Positions 26,047 through 35,425 of a stretch of 64,000 nucleotides of DNA are shown here, one piece after another (the stretch's first letter is position 1; the number at the start of each line of letters is the position of its first letter). The notes beneath the pieces are model-generated. The model worked only from the letters and a program-made list of their open reading frames with translations, had not been told where the DNA came from and searched no databases. Source of the DNA: Mucor racemosus (taxonomy: Eukaryota; Mucoromycota; Mucoromycetes; Mucorales; Mucoraceae); assembly GCA_027405735.1 (NCBI GenBank), contig JAPEHQ010000004.1:2356001-2420000 (forward strand), in the 5' to 3' direction. Position numbers and translations under genes: made by a program.

Positions 26047-26290
26047 CTTTCCAATATCATAAGCATAAACATGACCATCACTGGAACCTATATATTACCG
26101 CCTTTTTACCCTCTTTGTCCCAAGCCAGTTTATTCTTCAATGCTTTACTAGAACCAACTTAAGTACTTATAAATGGTTCCCCGGTATTTGCATTCAAATT
26201 AGATAAATTAAATTGACTGGTTCCATTTACAGTAGTATCAGGAGGCGTATCATCAGCCCACCTTATGATAATAAATGTCAATCATCTGAA
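26047..26290 (-). pseudogene. Fragment of dynein intermediate chain WD40 region, decayed
   Basis: Read on the minus strand, the sequence gives 'TSQFNLSNLNANTGEPFIST', a stop, 'VGSSKAL', 'NKLAWDKEGKK' and, after a frameshift, 'GSSDGHVYAYDIGK', followed by GTAAGA, an intact-looking splice donor. This order and spacing match the last WD40 repeats of cytoplasmic dynein intermediate chain ('LNNDTEVP', 'ALNRVRW', 'GDSEGQIVIYDVGE' in animals). Stop codons and a frameshift make it non-functional. The related copy in B copy 2 is at 57350-57583. It is a captured or transduced host exon, not the functional gene. Confidence 0.75.
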
Positions 26291-26360
26291 ATCAGAAACA
26301 TCCCATTGTCCTTGTTATTATAAGCTAAGACAAGCTTGATTTTTAATAATACAGCAATTA

Positions 26361-26716
26361 TGCTACAAAAACGTAATTATAAAAAAGCGATGGGAAATAC
26401 AATTATAACTCTTCTAAGTTTATTAAAGGTATAAAGTAAAGCAACGATTCATCTACTCGATGGATCGTTGTGGTGTTTATATTAAATGTCTAATTCAAAT
26501 TACTAATGCAGTAATTTGATCTTCTTGGTTTTAAAGCTGATGGGAAAAGGGATCAGCAATTACTAATTCAGGTTATACAATTATCTATAATTGTTGTTTG
26601 TGATTTTAAATTATAGTTAAGTTTCTATATTTCATGATCTTGGTTCTCACACCAGATTCATGTTATTCATTACTAATTCAATTTGATGTGTGAAAGACTG
26701 CCAGTAGTTCACATCA
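26361..26716 (-). repeat. 3' LTR of the chromovirus
   Basis: 356 bp, TGATGT...GTAGCA read on the minus strand, identical to 32006-32361 except for one base. It abuts the purine-rich tract at 26719-26724. Confidence 0.97.
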
Positions 26717-26728
26717 TGCTCCCCGGCC
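26717..26728 (-). promoter_or_regulatory. Candidate polypurine tract
   Basis: On the minus strand the bases immediately before the 3' LTR read GGCCGGGGAGCA. A G-rich purine run followed by CA at this place is where Ty3-type elements prime plus-strand DNA. Confidence 0.65.
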
Positions 26729-26857
26729 AAACACATTGGCAGATGTGTTGACTAGAGTAATATAAAGAGAGATAGTAAGGGTAAAGGATAAATAGGATAT
26801 GTATTTATTAGATTGAAATGGATTGATTTTTTTTTTTTTTTGTGTAATAATTTACTA

Positions 26858-29800
26858 TTAAGCTTTGCGACGATTGCTAAGTTTGGATGTTTGTGATACA
26901 TTGTTACCACGTTTTCGTTTACTAGGGTTGCTAATTGAGTGTTTAGTTTGTATTTGGGGTTTAGAAGTATTATTTTGTTCTACTAATTTTCGTTTTCTTT
27001 CTATGTCAAATGCATTATTTCGTTTTACTTTCTCCCAGTATTTTTTAATAGGAAGAGGAGAGGAGAAGAAATCTGGAGTTATATAACTATTTTCGCGTTC
27101 ACCATAACCAGCCCATTTGACCAAATATTCAGTAATACCATCTTTGTTTTTACGATGATCACGAATATCCTCAACTTCAAATGTTTCTTCTTCAATTACA
27201 GTTTCATCTAAAGAAACAACTTTTAATTCAGAAGGCGTATATTCTCTATGAAGTAGTTCATTATTTTCATCACGCAGTACGTAATTACCCGCTTGTGTTT
27301 TTCTTGCAACGACATAAGGTCCTGCATACAAAGGAGCAAATTTATTTTCACGACCTTCCTTCAATCTTACCATGACAGGTGTGTCAAAAGGTATATCAAT
27401 TATATAATGTTTTTCATCAAATTTTTTATTGTATTCTTCTACTAAACTAGTAGTTCTAGTTTGGATTGCAGGGAATACAATTGAATTCATATATTCAGCT
27501 CGCTTTTGGAGTTCAGAAATAGTGAGGGGTTTTCGTCCATTTAGATTGAGATTTTCAGTGGATCTTTTAGTGCTAACTTGTCGAGCAAACATTAAGCTAA
27601 ATGGAGTACTTGCAGTACGGTTCTTTATTTTCATGTTTATGGCTAATTGACAAAGTGCCAAACGATCATCCCAATTTCGGTGATCATTACCACACATTTT
27701 TCGTAAGGTTTGCATGATTGTTCGATTTGAATTCTCAACACTGCCATTGGATTGACTATAATATGGAGTGGAAAATCGATGTTGTATATTTAATGTTTTT
27801 GTAAGGAGACTCATTAGCGTATTAGACCATTCTTTTCCATTATCCGATTGAAAGATATTTATGGCCACGCCGTAATCACCAAAAATATTGAGTAAAGTTT
27901 GGGCGACAGTAACGCTTGATTTGTTTGGAATAGCACGAGTAATAACGTATCGAGTACAGAGATCAATCATGACTAAAATATATATGTTTCCTTTGTCGGT
28001 GACAGGTAACGGGCCTATGAGGTCAACCGCTACTCTATCCATCGTTTCATAGCTGACAATGCTACGAGCAAGATTGTATCCTTTTCTTGATGTATTATGT
28101 AAGGCACATTCACGACAAGACAGAAGAGCCTCTTTAACATCTTTGTAAATAGAGTTCCAATGTAAACCGTAGTATGTATGTATATGTTTCACACAACTTT
28201 CTGTACCAAAATGTCCAATTTCATGAGCATCCTTTATAATTTCAGCTCTATCTTTTTCTGGAGGACAAACATAATCTGTAATAGCAGATTTAAATTCTTT
28301 GCTACTAATTTTCACAGCCAAGATATTTAGGTTTTTATCTTGCGAGTAAACTTTTGTTTTACGAACAAGCTCACTTTTATTATTTGCTCTTTTCATCAAA
28401 ATAAACCTTTGTAATCTTTTCATTTGTTTTTGATTTTCTTCTTCAAGTATTTGATCTTCCTCAATTGGCGGATACAACCGAGATAATGCATCACTTAACA
28501 CATTATCTATGCCTTTTACATGAGAAATAGTGAAGTTGTATTCACTCAAAATTTCCAAGTAATTTTGTAAGGTACTATTTAAATTTGTTGAAGTGAACAT
28601 ATATGTCAGTGCAATATGATCAGTTAAAATTTCGAGATTTGGATGACCCCATAATAGAGATCTAAACTTTTGTAATCCAAATATGATTGCAGCAGTTTCA
28701 CGACGGTTTGTAGACCAGTTTCGTTCAGCTTGATTTAACGACTTGCTGACGAAACCAATATGTTTAATTCGCCCTATATCATCTTTTTGATATAGACAAG
28801 CAGCGATACCGTACAGGCTTGCATCTACTTGAAGGAAGAATTTATTTTCCAACAAAGGTGAATGGAGTATTTGATTTGATAATAAGATTTGCTTGATTGC
28901 ATTTAAACGATCAATGTGTAACTGTGTCCAGTTATTTTTTACATCTTTGTCATTTCTTAATTGATCGATAGGTGCAGCCACTTTTGATAGCATAGGGCAA
29001 TAATCTCGTAGATGAGATACAACTCCCATTATACTTTTTACTTGTTTGGCAGTTTTTGGAATTGGCCAATTATCAATATTTGACAAACGTCGCATATCAA
29101 TTTTCGTAACACCAGGTCCAACAACAAACCCTAACAAAAACACTGAAGTTTTAAACCATGTACATTTATCCACATTTATGCGAAGATTAACAGATGTCAA
29201 CCTGTTGATAACTAGGTTAATCAGTTTTATATGAGATACTGGATCCTTGCTAAATAAGACAATATCATCTACATAATGCTCGACCCCTCCATAAAAGGTA
29301 TCATCATCTTCAGTAGTATTGATATGTTGATTTTCTTTTTGCATTTCTTTTTTAAGTTCCATATGAATATCATTTAATAAAATAGACATGCATTTAACAA
29401 ACAATGAACTCATAAATTTTAATCCGTAAGGGGCTCTAGACCAATGGTAAAACGAACCGTTATAACTAAAGGTTAAAGCTTCTCTCGAATTTTTGTGCAC
29501 ACTATACGACATGTATGCCTGATGTAAGTCAATTTTACTTATTATGCGTGCATTAGCCGAGACTCTATCAAAAATTTCGTTGATTTTAGGTACTGCATAG
29601 TTTTCATGATAATTTTGAGAGATGGCTGCATTAATTTTTCGTAGATCACAACAAATACGAAGCTTAGTAGGTTTGCCATTTAAATCCTTTTTTGGTACAC
29701 ACAACAACGGTGAATGATAAACAGACGATGGAATGGTCTTTTCCACAATACCATTTTCAAGCCATTCTTTTAGTTGGGCTTTTATTTCATTATGTGCATT

Positions 29801-31963
29801 AGCAGGTAATGGATATTGTCTCACAAAACAATCTGAAGGATCATCAATTGGGATTTGGACAATACTTTCTTTCATTGAACATACAGCGTCAGGTCTTATT
29901 TTTATGTTTTGATCAAGAGAATTCTGAATAGCTTTCATTAGATCTTTGCGTTCAGTAGAGGATCCATAATCAGCGTTTTCAGGATCATAATCATTTTTCG
30001 TATCATAATTGATATTCTCGAATTGAGACATTTCTTTATTTAAATCTTGAGGCCAAGCATGAGCGACACCACTAAGATAAATTTTTAATTTAGGTAAAAT
30101 GTCAGAACCAAGCAGAACATCAAAATCTGTTTTCATTTCATCATTGAATTCAATGATTTCAAATTTATGTTTAAAAGAAATTCCATTTAAATAAGTTACT
30201 TCCATAGGCTCAGTTTGTCCAACCCTTTTGGTGCGACTATTAGTGCCATCTTCATTTACAGACAAAAAGTTTAAATAACCCATAGTTTTTATATTTTTTA
30301 TATTTTTGAAATCTTTATTTAAAATTGATTTATTGATAAAAGAAATATCAGCACCAGGATCTACCTTGCCAAGAACTCTAATATTATTTAAAAGTAAAGG
30401 GGTGATTAGTTTAAAATCATTTTTATTTGTTTGTTTATTATTTTTGTACTCACAGTAGGAGTCTTCTTCCATGTTTTCACGAAAGACTTTTTCATTATCA
30501 TCAGCCCTCTTTTTTCCTTTATTTTTCTTTTTACTAGAACCAGAACTACGAATAGTCAAAACGCGAACGTTTCTTCCAGTATTTTTTTCATGATATTCAG
30601 GACACGAATGCCCAAATACCCAGATTTTGCCACACCAAGTACAAAAAGTATTGCCAGTAGCCTTATGAGGCACATTCTTGCTTCCCAAAAAATTAGTTCT
30701 AGGAGGATGAGTAGACGAAGATGAAGACGAAGCAGAAGCAGAAGCAGAAGAACGTTTAGAAACATGACAATCTTTTTCATTGTGTCGAGCAGAGGCGCCA
30801 CCATGATTTGGGCAAAAGAAATTGGAACCTTCAATGGTTGCTTTGAACCTCTTAGCAGGGCTTGATGAATTAACAGCAGTTGATGACGAAGTAGAGGCAG
30901 GACCACGAGATTTACTAATAAAAGTAATAGGACAAATTTGGGTGTTGAAAATGTTGATAGCAGCGGTATAAATTTCTTCAACTCTCCAATGTTCTCTATC
31001 AATATAAGTGCAGTGCAACAAAGTGTTGATTTGAGTTTGCCAATCTAGGGGAAAACCCATCAAAAAAGCATCACCAATAGTTAAGTTATCCGCCTTATAA
31101 CCGGCTTCAGAAGCAGCCTTATTGAATCTTGCTGTATAGTCGTCAGTGGTCTCACCAATCTTCATAGCCGCATTAAAGACTTGTCGTCTTGATTGTAATT
31201 TTAGAACAGCATTATTACCAAATTTCTTGTTAAATAGGACACCAGCCTGGGTCCAGGTTTCACATAGCAAAAGCTCATTGTTCAGCCAAGCATCGAGATC
31301 AAAGTGCAAGGTAAGGGGAATATACCGTTTCCAGATATTTTCAATCTCTTCTCCACTGGAAGAAATTACTTTTTCAAATGATCTCAAAAAATGATTTACT
31401 GATTCGTAAGCATCCTCCTTTGGAAAGTATTTGTTATTGCTGGACTTCAGTTGAAATTTTGGTAAATCTTGTCGGTTTAAACGAATACCTGAGGAGGGAG
31501 CAGTAATCTTGGTACCTGAGTTAAGGACTGCAGCAGAAACTTTGTCGTTGGAAAGTCTGATTGATGTCTTCATGACATTAATGTCTTTATTCATCTTTTC
31601 GATTTTCTCCCTAACTTCACTTAGTTGTTTTATAGCTTTTGGTTCGTTGGAATCAGTGGTAATCATATCAGCCATTAGACTAAGATACAGGTCTCGATGA
31701 TAAATTATTTTTTTTAGAACATCCACCGGATTATTTTTCGTAGCGGCACTTGGAATAGAGATGGGAGCATTTGTGGTTTCTTGAGATGGAGCATCAGTCA
31801 TTTCTGTATCCTCACCAGGTACAGTAGTGTTTAAATTCATTTGCTCTAAGCTGTCAGGAGCAGCAACCTGGCTTGAGATATCAACGGGAGCATCCACAGG
31901 AGCAAGAGGGGGAGAACCAACAGAGGAGGAGCTTTCAGGTGAATTTGAAGCAGTAGATGTCAT
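26858..31963 (-). CDS. Gag-Pol polyprotein of Ty3 chromovirus
   Basis: A single 1,701-residue frame from ATG at 31963, with no frameshift or stop between gag and pol. In order: Gag (about 150-350), Ser-rich linker, two Cys/His clusters (384-399 and C441-x2-C444-x7-H452-x-C454), aspartic protease 'VDPGADISF' (D535), reverse transcriptase with D812 and YVDD (897-900), RNase H (D1047, E1089, D1115, D1158), integrase zinc site (H1247, H1251, C1283, C1286) and DD35E core (D1314, D1374, E1410), and a C-terminal chromodomain (about 1595-1650, 'YLVKWAGYGERENSY'). The protease has Pro where Ser or Thr is usual after the catalytic Asp. The ATG lies only 42 bp from the 5' LTR. Confidence 0.97.
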   Translation of the reverse strand: MTSTASNSPESSSSVGSPPLAPVDAPVDISSQVAAPDSLEQMNLNTTVPGEDTEMTDAPSQETTNAPISIPSAATKNNPVDVLKKIIYHRDLYLSLMADMITTDSNEPKAIKQLSEVREKIEKMNKDINVMKTSIRLSNDKVSAAVLNSGTKITAPSSGIRLNRQDLPKFQLKSSNNKYFPKEDAYESVNHFLRSFEKVISSSGEEIENIWKRYIPLTLHFDLDAWLNNELLLCETWTQAGVLFNKKFGNNAVLKLQSRRQVFNAAMKIGETTDDYTARFNKAASEAGYKADNLTIGDAFLMGFPLDWQTQINTLLHCTYIDREHWRVEEIYTAAINIFNTQICPITFISKSRGPASTSSSTAVNSSSPAKRFKATIEGSNFFCPNHGGASARHNEKDCHVSKRSSASASASSSSSSTHPPRTNFLGSKNVPHKATGNTFCTWCGKIWVFGHSCPEYHEKNTGRNVRVLTIRSSGSSKKKNKGKKRADDNEKVFRENMEEDSYCEYKNNKQTNKNDFKLITPLLLNNIRVLGKVDPGADISFINKSILNKDFKNIKNIKTMGYLNFLSVNEDGTNSRTKRVGQTEPMEVTYLNGISFKHKFEIIEFNDEMKTDFDVLLGSDILPKLKIYLSGVAHAWPQDLNKEMSQFENINYDTKNDYDPENADYGSSTERKDLMKAIQNSLDQNIKIRPDAVCSMKESIVQIPIDDPSDCFVRQYPLPANAHNEIKAQLKEWLENGIVEKTIPSSVYHSPLLCVPKKDLNGKPTKLRICCDLRKINAAISQNYHENYAVPKINEIFDRVSANARIISKIDLHQAYMSYSVHKNSREALTFSYNGSFYHWSRAPYGLKFMSSLFVKCMSILLNDIHMELKKEMQKENQHINTTEDDDTFYGGVEHYVDDIVLFSKDPVSHIKLINLVINRLTSVNLRINVDKCTWFKTSVFLLGFVVGPGVTKIDMRRLSNIDNWPIPKTAKQVKSIMGVVSHLRDYCPMLSKVAAPIDQLRNDKDVKNNWTQLHIDRLNAIKQILLSNQILHSPLLENKFFLQVDASLYGIAACLYQKDDIGRIKHIGFVSKSLNQAERNWSTNRRETAAIIFGLQKFRSLLWGHPNLEILTDHIALTYMFTSTNLNSTLQNYLEILSEYNFTISHVKGIDNVLSDALSRLYPPIEEDQILEEENQKQMKRLQRFILMKRANNKSELVRKTKVYSQDKNLNILAVKISSKEFKSAITDYVCPPEKDRAEIIKDAHEIGHFGTESCVKHIHTYYGLHWNSIYKDVKEALLSCRECALHNTSRKGYNLARSIVSYETMDRVAVDLIGPLPVTDKGNIYILVMIDLCTRYVITRAIPNKSSVTVAQTLLNIFGDYGVAINIFQSDNGKEWSNTLMSLLTKTLNIQHRFSTPYYSQSNGSVENSNRTIMQTLRKMCGNDHRNWDDRLALCQLAINMKIKNRTASTPFSLMFARQVSTKRSTENLNLNGRKPLTISELQKRAEYMNSIVFPAIQTRTTSLVEEYNKKFDEKHYIIDIPFDTPVMVRLKEGRENKFAPLYAGPYVVARKTQAGNYVLRDENNELLHREYTPSELKVVSLDETVIEEETFEVEDIRDHRKNKDGITEYLVKWAGYGERENSYITPDFFSSPLPIKKYWEKVKRNNAFDIERKRKLVEQNNTSKPQIQTKHSISNPSKRKRGNNVSQTSKLSNRRKA

Positions 31964-32005
31964 TTAAAAATTAATAGAATAAATAAAAATGTTAATTGTA
32001 AAAAA

Positions 32006-32361
32006 TGCTACAAAAACGTAATTATAAAAAAGCGATGGGAAATACAAGTATAACTCTTCTAAGTTTATTAAAGGTATAAAGTAAAGCAACGATTCATCTA
32101 CTCGATGGATCGTTGTGGTGTTTATATTAAATGTCTAATTCAAATTACTAATGCAGTAATTTGATCTTCTTGGTTTTAAAGCTGATGGGAAAAGGGATCA
32201 GCAATTACTAATTCAGGTTATACAATTATCTATAATTGTTGTTTGTGATTTTAAATTATAGTTAAGTTTCTATATTTCATGATCTTGGTTCTCACACCAG
32301 ATTCATGTTATTCATTACTAATTCAATTTGATGTGTGAAAGACTGCCAGTAGTTCACATCA
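32006..32361 (-). repeat. 5' LTR of the chromovirus
   Basis: 356 bp; it would carry the promoter and start of the genomic RNA. The 42 bases between it and the Gag ATG are nearly all A and T and hold no TGG-starting primer-binding site complementary to a tRNA end. Confidence 0.95.
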
Positions 32362-32827
32362 AATTATATAAAAACCAAGATGATATTAATATAATAATAG
32401 CATATGGTGAGTATTTAACGTCTAAGTAAGTTTGATGAAGTATGCGTTAAACCCTTTTAAAAACCCTGAGGCAAACGCAACATCTTGGTTCTGTAATTTC
32501 TATCCATCCAAAGGTTTCAATTTTCACTACACAATGAATACACCTTTTATCAATCTTGATCTCGATTTACATTGCGTGTCAGTTTTTTATCAGTTGTATT
32601 TTCTCTGATTCATCATTAATGATTTATCAAAATATGTTTAGGTTAAATAAAATTAGAAATTCTAATCAAGTAAAGAGATATCGTTTATTGGAATGAAATT
32701 AATAGGGTTTATATACTATTTGATTTGGGGAATTAATGGTGTGGTAAGGTAGTTTAGATGTTATTTAATAGTAATGTGCCATGTTGGTATATCATGTTGG
32801 AATATCGCACTGGCGTATTATGCTTTT

Positions 32828-32879
32828 GTACCATGCTTCTATACCATGCTTCTATACCATGCTTCTATACCATGCTTTT
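32828..32879. repeat. 13-bp tandem repeat, about 4 units
   Basis: Four near-perfect copies of ATACCATGCTTCT in tandem, inside the 365-bp solo LTR. Confidence 0.9.
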
Positions 32880-33132
32880 AGGAGCATTGTATAGTTTGCA
32901 GTGGAATTACATACTAAAAACGCTTGATAAAAATAAAACAACCTAAATTTCAAGTGTCGCTCATAAAATATGATGCCACTTGAAATGTGAACAACGATAA
33001 TAAACAAACGCTTCAATTGAACACAATAACAAACGCATGCTAAAAATATGAAATACCCTTTTTGAACCATACATGTCGTGTAGATGATAGCACCCTTGAT
33101 CACGGCGCAATCAATTACACAAATGACATATA

Positions 33133-34776
33133 CAGTGACCCCCAAAACTGTCCCAATGTTTCTTAGTTTTAAGTTTAGTATGATTTTCAGGTACAACAAA
33201 TATATTTAAAGTACGACATATTTTATATATTTCGGAAGATCAATTAATTTCCTTTTATATTAAATTAAAAAAATCTCGAATTTTATTGGTCAATTGAATT
33301 TATACCCAATTTGGGACAGTATATGCATTGGGACAGTTTTGAGAGCCATTTTTGATTTTTAGATAATCGATGATTGTAGAACCATAATTTGCACTAGTAT
33401 CTTGAGCGCTTGGAAATCAGTAAATAAACACCTAATTGGGTAAAGAAAATAAAAAAGATGCATATTTCATATACAGATTCTGGTGCTTTGGCCTATTGAA
33501 AATTAATATGAAAAAACTTCAGGAGAATAAGGAGAATGATGCCATTAGTCTTTTAAACACCGGTAAATCAGTGCGCCAAGTTGCGGAAATATTGCATGTA
33601 GGTAAGCCTGTTGTGGAAAAAATTAAGAAACGGTGTTGCACAAGTTTGGGTGTGTCTAAAAGGGGTCGACTTAAATTGCTGTTTGAATCTGATGAAAGGT
33701 TTTGTGTTCGCCAAGCAACAAAAAAAGCAGTCAAAAATTCAAGTAACATTTTAAACTACTTGAGAGTAATTTCGGAGTTAATAAAAGCCCGGAAACTGTC
33801 CGAAATCGCTCCGTAGGGGGAGCATAGGAGCAATTATCAAGCCTAAAAACCTATGCTGTCTCCGGCTAATATTAAAAGGCGTTTAGAATGGTGTCATCTT
33901 CGCAAGGATTGGACTTCCGACGAACGGAAAAGGGTGATTTGATCAGATGAGACCAACATTAATAGATTTAACTTAAATGGAAGAAGCTGGCTTTGGATTT
34001 GAGACGGTGAGAGCTTGAAATCTAATTATGTGAAGATGACCGTTATAGATGGCGGTGGGAGTGTCATGTTTTGGAGGGCCATTACGTATGCCGGAGTTCG
34101 ATAGATATGCAGAATTGAGGGTACTGTGGATCGACATTTGTATAAACAAATCTTTGAAGACGATTTGGAGCGGACTTTCAATTTTACTTTGGATAAATTA
34201 GGCCTTCGTCGTGATCAGATCATTTTCCAGCATGACAATGCTCCAAAGCATACGTCAAATTTAGTCAAGGAATATCTATTGGATCAAGACTATGAAGTAA
34301 TAAATTGGTCTCCGCTATCTCCTGACTTGAATCCGATCGAAAATATGTGGATCTTATTAAAGAGGAGGCTTAATGAGTACAAAACAGCGCCCAAATGAAT
34401 CCTTGATCTTTCGGAGCGTGTAACTGAGGTTTGGTACAACACCATTAAACAGGAGGAGTGCCAAAAAGTTTTTGATAGCATGCCCAATTGTGTGAAAGTA
34501 TATTTGAAAAGAAACGGCCTTTGGACGGACTATTAAATAGGATTATATTTTTTCCCGCGTAAGCTCTCAAAACTGTCCCAATGCATATGCTGTCCCAGAC
34601 AGGGTATAAATATAGCGGACCAATGAAATTCGAGATTTTTTTAGTTTAATATAAAAGGAAATTAATTGATCTTCCGAAATATATAAAATATGTCGTACTT
34701 TAAATATATTTGTTGTACCTGAAAATCATACTAAACTCAAAACTAGGAAACATTGGGACAGTTTTGGGGGTCACTG
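33133..34776 (+). mobile_element. Tc1/mariner element, copy 2
   Basis: 1,644 bp, TA on both sides (33131-33132 and 34777-34778), with the same long terminal inverted repeats as copy 1. It is inserted in solo LTR 32897-35269; the inverted sister LTR at 35426-36147 has a single uninterrupted TATATA-like target there. Confidence 0.95.
33508..34536 (+). pseudogene. Tc1-type transposase pseudogene, copy 2
   Basis: Identical in reading to copy 1: N-terminal helix-turn-helix part open from ATG 33508 to a stop near 33815, then frameshifts and stops, then the C-terminal DD34E part open at 34126-34398. The terminal residues 'RNGLWTDY' end at 34536. Sharing the same lesions as copy 1 means the damage came before at least one of the two transpositions. 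Confidence 0.9.
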
Positions 34777-35425
34777 TATATCAAAACAGGATTCTATCCA
34801 AATTAATAATGATAATAAACAAAGATATCAATTTAGTCAACTACTCATCTATATCGTAGTTGCACTATCAATATAAATAAGATTCAAGCATATAAAAACT
34901 ACCCCTTAAAAATCAAGGTTACATAAAATAGATATAACAGAAATAAACAAAAACAACCATTTCCCAAAAGGTCGATATTGTCACACTTGACGTACAATCC
35001 CTTATGGTCAATGCTCTATACAGTTTACCCCTTAAAATATCAAATCAATAACAATGTACTCAAAACTGGAAGATTACTAAATATACATCCATTCAAGTCT
35101 GATGGTATCCAAGTTCTCCAAATCACTATAAATACCCTCATACTTTTCAATTATTTTAACTCTTCAGAAATCTTTTGTAATAAAAACTTTAGCTGATTAT
35201 AATTGTATTTCTACTGCTTTTATTTTTATATTTTTTTTATTTTAGTAAATAACATCGTAATTTACTGCATAGTTAATATTTAATTAAGGAACTTCCGGTT
35301 CCGGATCTGTTATTGTTTACTTTTTTGGATTTGACATGATCCGGTTTAAGAATGATACATCAATTAATGTTCAGTCATATTGAACGATGATGATTTGTAG
35401 CATTGCCAAAAATAATGCTTCAAGG

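Larger units (their letters stand above)
26361..32361 (-). mobile_element. Ty3-type chromovirus LTR retrotransposon, apparently intact
   Basis: A 6,001-bp element on the minus strand flanked by the 5-bp duplication AATTA (26356-26360 and 32362-32366). LTRs of 356 bp at each end differ by one base (T at the left copy against G at the right, about 45 bp from the LTR end). A single uninterrupted gag-pol frame of 1,701 codons lies between. B copy 2 shows the empty site near 57,270-57,290. It is among the youngest insertions in the window and could be active. Confidence 0.97.
32897..35269 (+). mobile_element. Solo LTR (TGCAGT family) copy 1, TSD TAGTT, split by Tc1
   Basis: Begins TGCAGTGG, ends TTTACTGCA, and is flanked by TAGTT (32892-32896 and 35270-35274). 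Net length is about 727 bp once the Tc1 element is removed. Copy 2 of the same family lies inverted at 35426-36147 and also gives the uninterrupted Tc1 target ('GGCATATATCAAAAC' in reverse complement). Confidence 0.85.
32620..35362. mobile_element. Solo LTR of about 365 bp, TSD ATTAA, itself interrupted
   Basis: Begins TGATTTATC and ends GATACATCA, flanked by ATTAA (32615-32619 and 35363-35367). Removing the nested element at 32897-35269 and its duplicated TAGTT leaves about 365 bp. B copy 2 has the uninterrupted target near 57,045 ('TAATTCGTTAATG' in reverse complement). It contains a 13-bp tandem repeat (32828-32879) and 'CCGGTTCCGGATC'. The read direction is uncertain. Confidence 0.82.

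Noticed and set aside
26865..31700. Several plus-strand ORFs of 62-97 codons
   Set aside because: All lie antisense to the intact Gag-Pol frame and have no independent support.
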